Positions 7,461 to 7,792 of a stretch of DNA of 7,792 nucleotides are shown here, piece after piece. The position numbers and the translations under genes were made by a program. Each line of letters opens with the position of its first letter. The first letter of the stretch is position 1. The DNA is from DASUSF01 sp036375275. Lineage in GTDB: Bacteria; Pseudomonadota; Alphaproteobacteria; Geminicoccales; Geminicoccaceae. Location: contig DASUSF010000373.1 of assembly GCA_036375275.1 (NCBI GenBank), forward strand, positions 1-7,792. The letters are read 5' to 3'. Below the pieces are notes generated by a model, which had not been told where the DNA came from, ran no database searches, and worked only from the letters and a program-made list of their open reading frames with translations.

Positions 7461-7709
7461 CTAGACCAGCATCCGCTTGTAGGCGATCGTCTCCTGGCGA
7501 CTGTCGTCCGGGCCGATCTGCTCTCCTGCATTGGCATAGAGCGATTTTCGTCCGTCCGCGCGGCGTGTTCGCACCACCGCAGTGGCTCTCATCTCGCTGT
7601 CGTTGCCATGGGGCTCGTTCATCCGAGCCCTGGGGTTGAAGGTGTGGTTGTGCCCGGGAGCGGGTGGCCTCGGATGAACGTCCACAAGAATGCGCGCATG
7701 ACCCGCCAC
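7461..7709 (-). CDS. Conserved-looking 82-aa hypothetical protein, GTG start
   Basis: I do not recognise this protein. It has 82 residues, is basic in the middle (RATAVVRTRRADGRK, 41-55), and has scattered histidines in the N-terminal half (4, 12, 20, 22, 34). It has no cysteine, signal peptide or membrane segment. The GTG start at 7709 is preceded by GAAGGAG with six bases between AGGAG and the start, one of the best ribosome-binding sites in the window, which is the main reason to call it. Codon use is somewhat less GC-biased than that of the racemase (cga, aca, aaa, gca and gga occur), which weakens the coding evidence slightly. It ends 34 bases before the racemase start on the same strand, so it is probably the first gene of the cluster. 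Bases 7710-7792 show no clear promoter. Confidence 0.6.
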   Translation of the reverse strand: MAGHARILVDVHPRPPAPGHNHTFNPRARMNEPHGNDSEMRATAVVRTRRADGRKSLYANAGEQIGPDDSRQETIAYKRMLV

Positions 7710-7715
7710 GGAAGA

Positions 7716-7720
7716 CTCCT
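7716..7720 (-). promoter_or_regulatory. Ribosome-binding site fixing a GTG start
   Basis: AGGAG on the minus strand, six bases before the GTG at 7709. It favours this GTG over the in-frame ATG codons at residues 30 and 40. Confidence 0.65.
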
Positions 7721-7792
7721 TCGGGTGACGCGGGTGGGCAGGGAGGGAAGCGGGGCGCCGGGACGACGCCTCCCGGGCCGCCGGCGTGTTCG

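Noticed and set aside
7561..7792. An 11-base direct repeat, CGGCGTGTTCG, at 7561-7571 and 7782-7792
   Set aside because: A single short GC-rich repeat with no element between the copies other than the 82-aa gene; likely coincidence, not an attachment site.

Overview
This window looks like a chromosomal segment of a very GC-rich bacterium, most likely an alphaproteobacterium. Three things suggest this: GC is very high with strong G/C at third codon positions, RecA is of ordinary proteobacterial type, and a near-match to the alphaproteobacterial LexA box (GTTC-N7-GTTC) lies upstream of recA. The lineage is an inference; no rRNA or other decisive marker is present.

Layout, left to right. (1) Bases 1-331 hold the whole or 3' part of a small unrecognised plus-strand gene. 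Its composition is clearly less GC-rich than the rest, so the left edge may be recently acquired DNA. (2) A minus-strand alpha/beta hydrolase (462-1271) diverges from a plus-strand exported protein (1414-2298) that joins an STN-like domain to four HEAT-type repeats. (3) recA (2424-3509) follows, with a candidate SOS box and promoter in front, then a solitary MalK/UgpC-type ABC importer ATPase (3637-4749). (4) A perfect 12-bp hairpin (4763-4791) separates the ATPase from a convergent minus-strand gene for a lysine-free, acidic, coiled-coil lipoprotein (4844-5377). (5) Bases 5378-5674 have no convincing gene but contain an intrinsic-terminator-like hairpin on the plus strand with no obvious gene to terminate, plus two overlapping inverted repeats. 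They lead into a small exported two-cysteine protein (5675-5995, plus). (6) The right end is a compact minus-strand cluster transcribed from about 7709 to 6069: an 82-aa unrecognised protein, an Asp/Glu-type amino-acid racemase, and endonuclease III (nth). The racemase and nth overlap by seven bases.

Two DNA-repair genes (recA and nth) are present, but about 2.5 kb apart and in opposite orientation, so they do not form one repair operon. Three proteins (STN-HEAT, lipoprotein, two-cysteine protein) are predicted to be exported, which gives the middle of the window an envelope flavour. I see no CRISPR array, transposase, tRNA, rRNA or defence/toxin system. The least explained items are the STN-HEAT protein, the orphan terminator, the lipoprotein and the small unrecognised genes.
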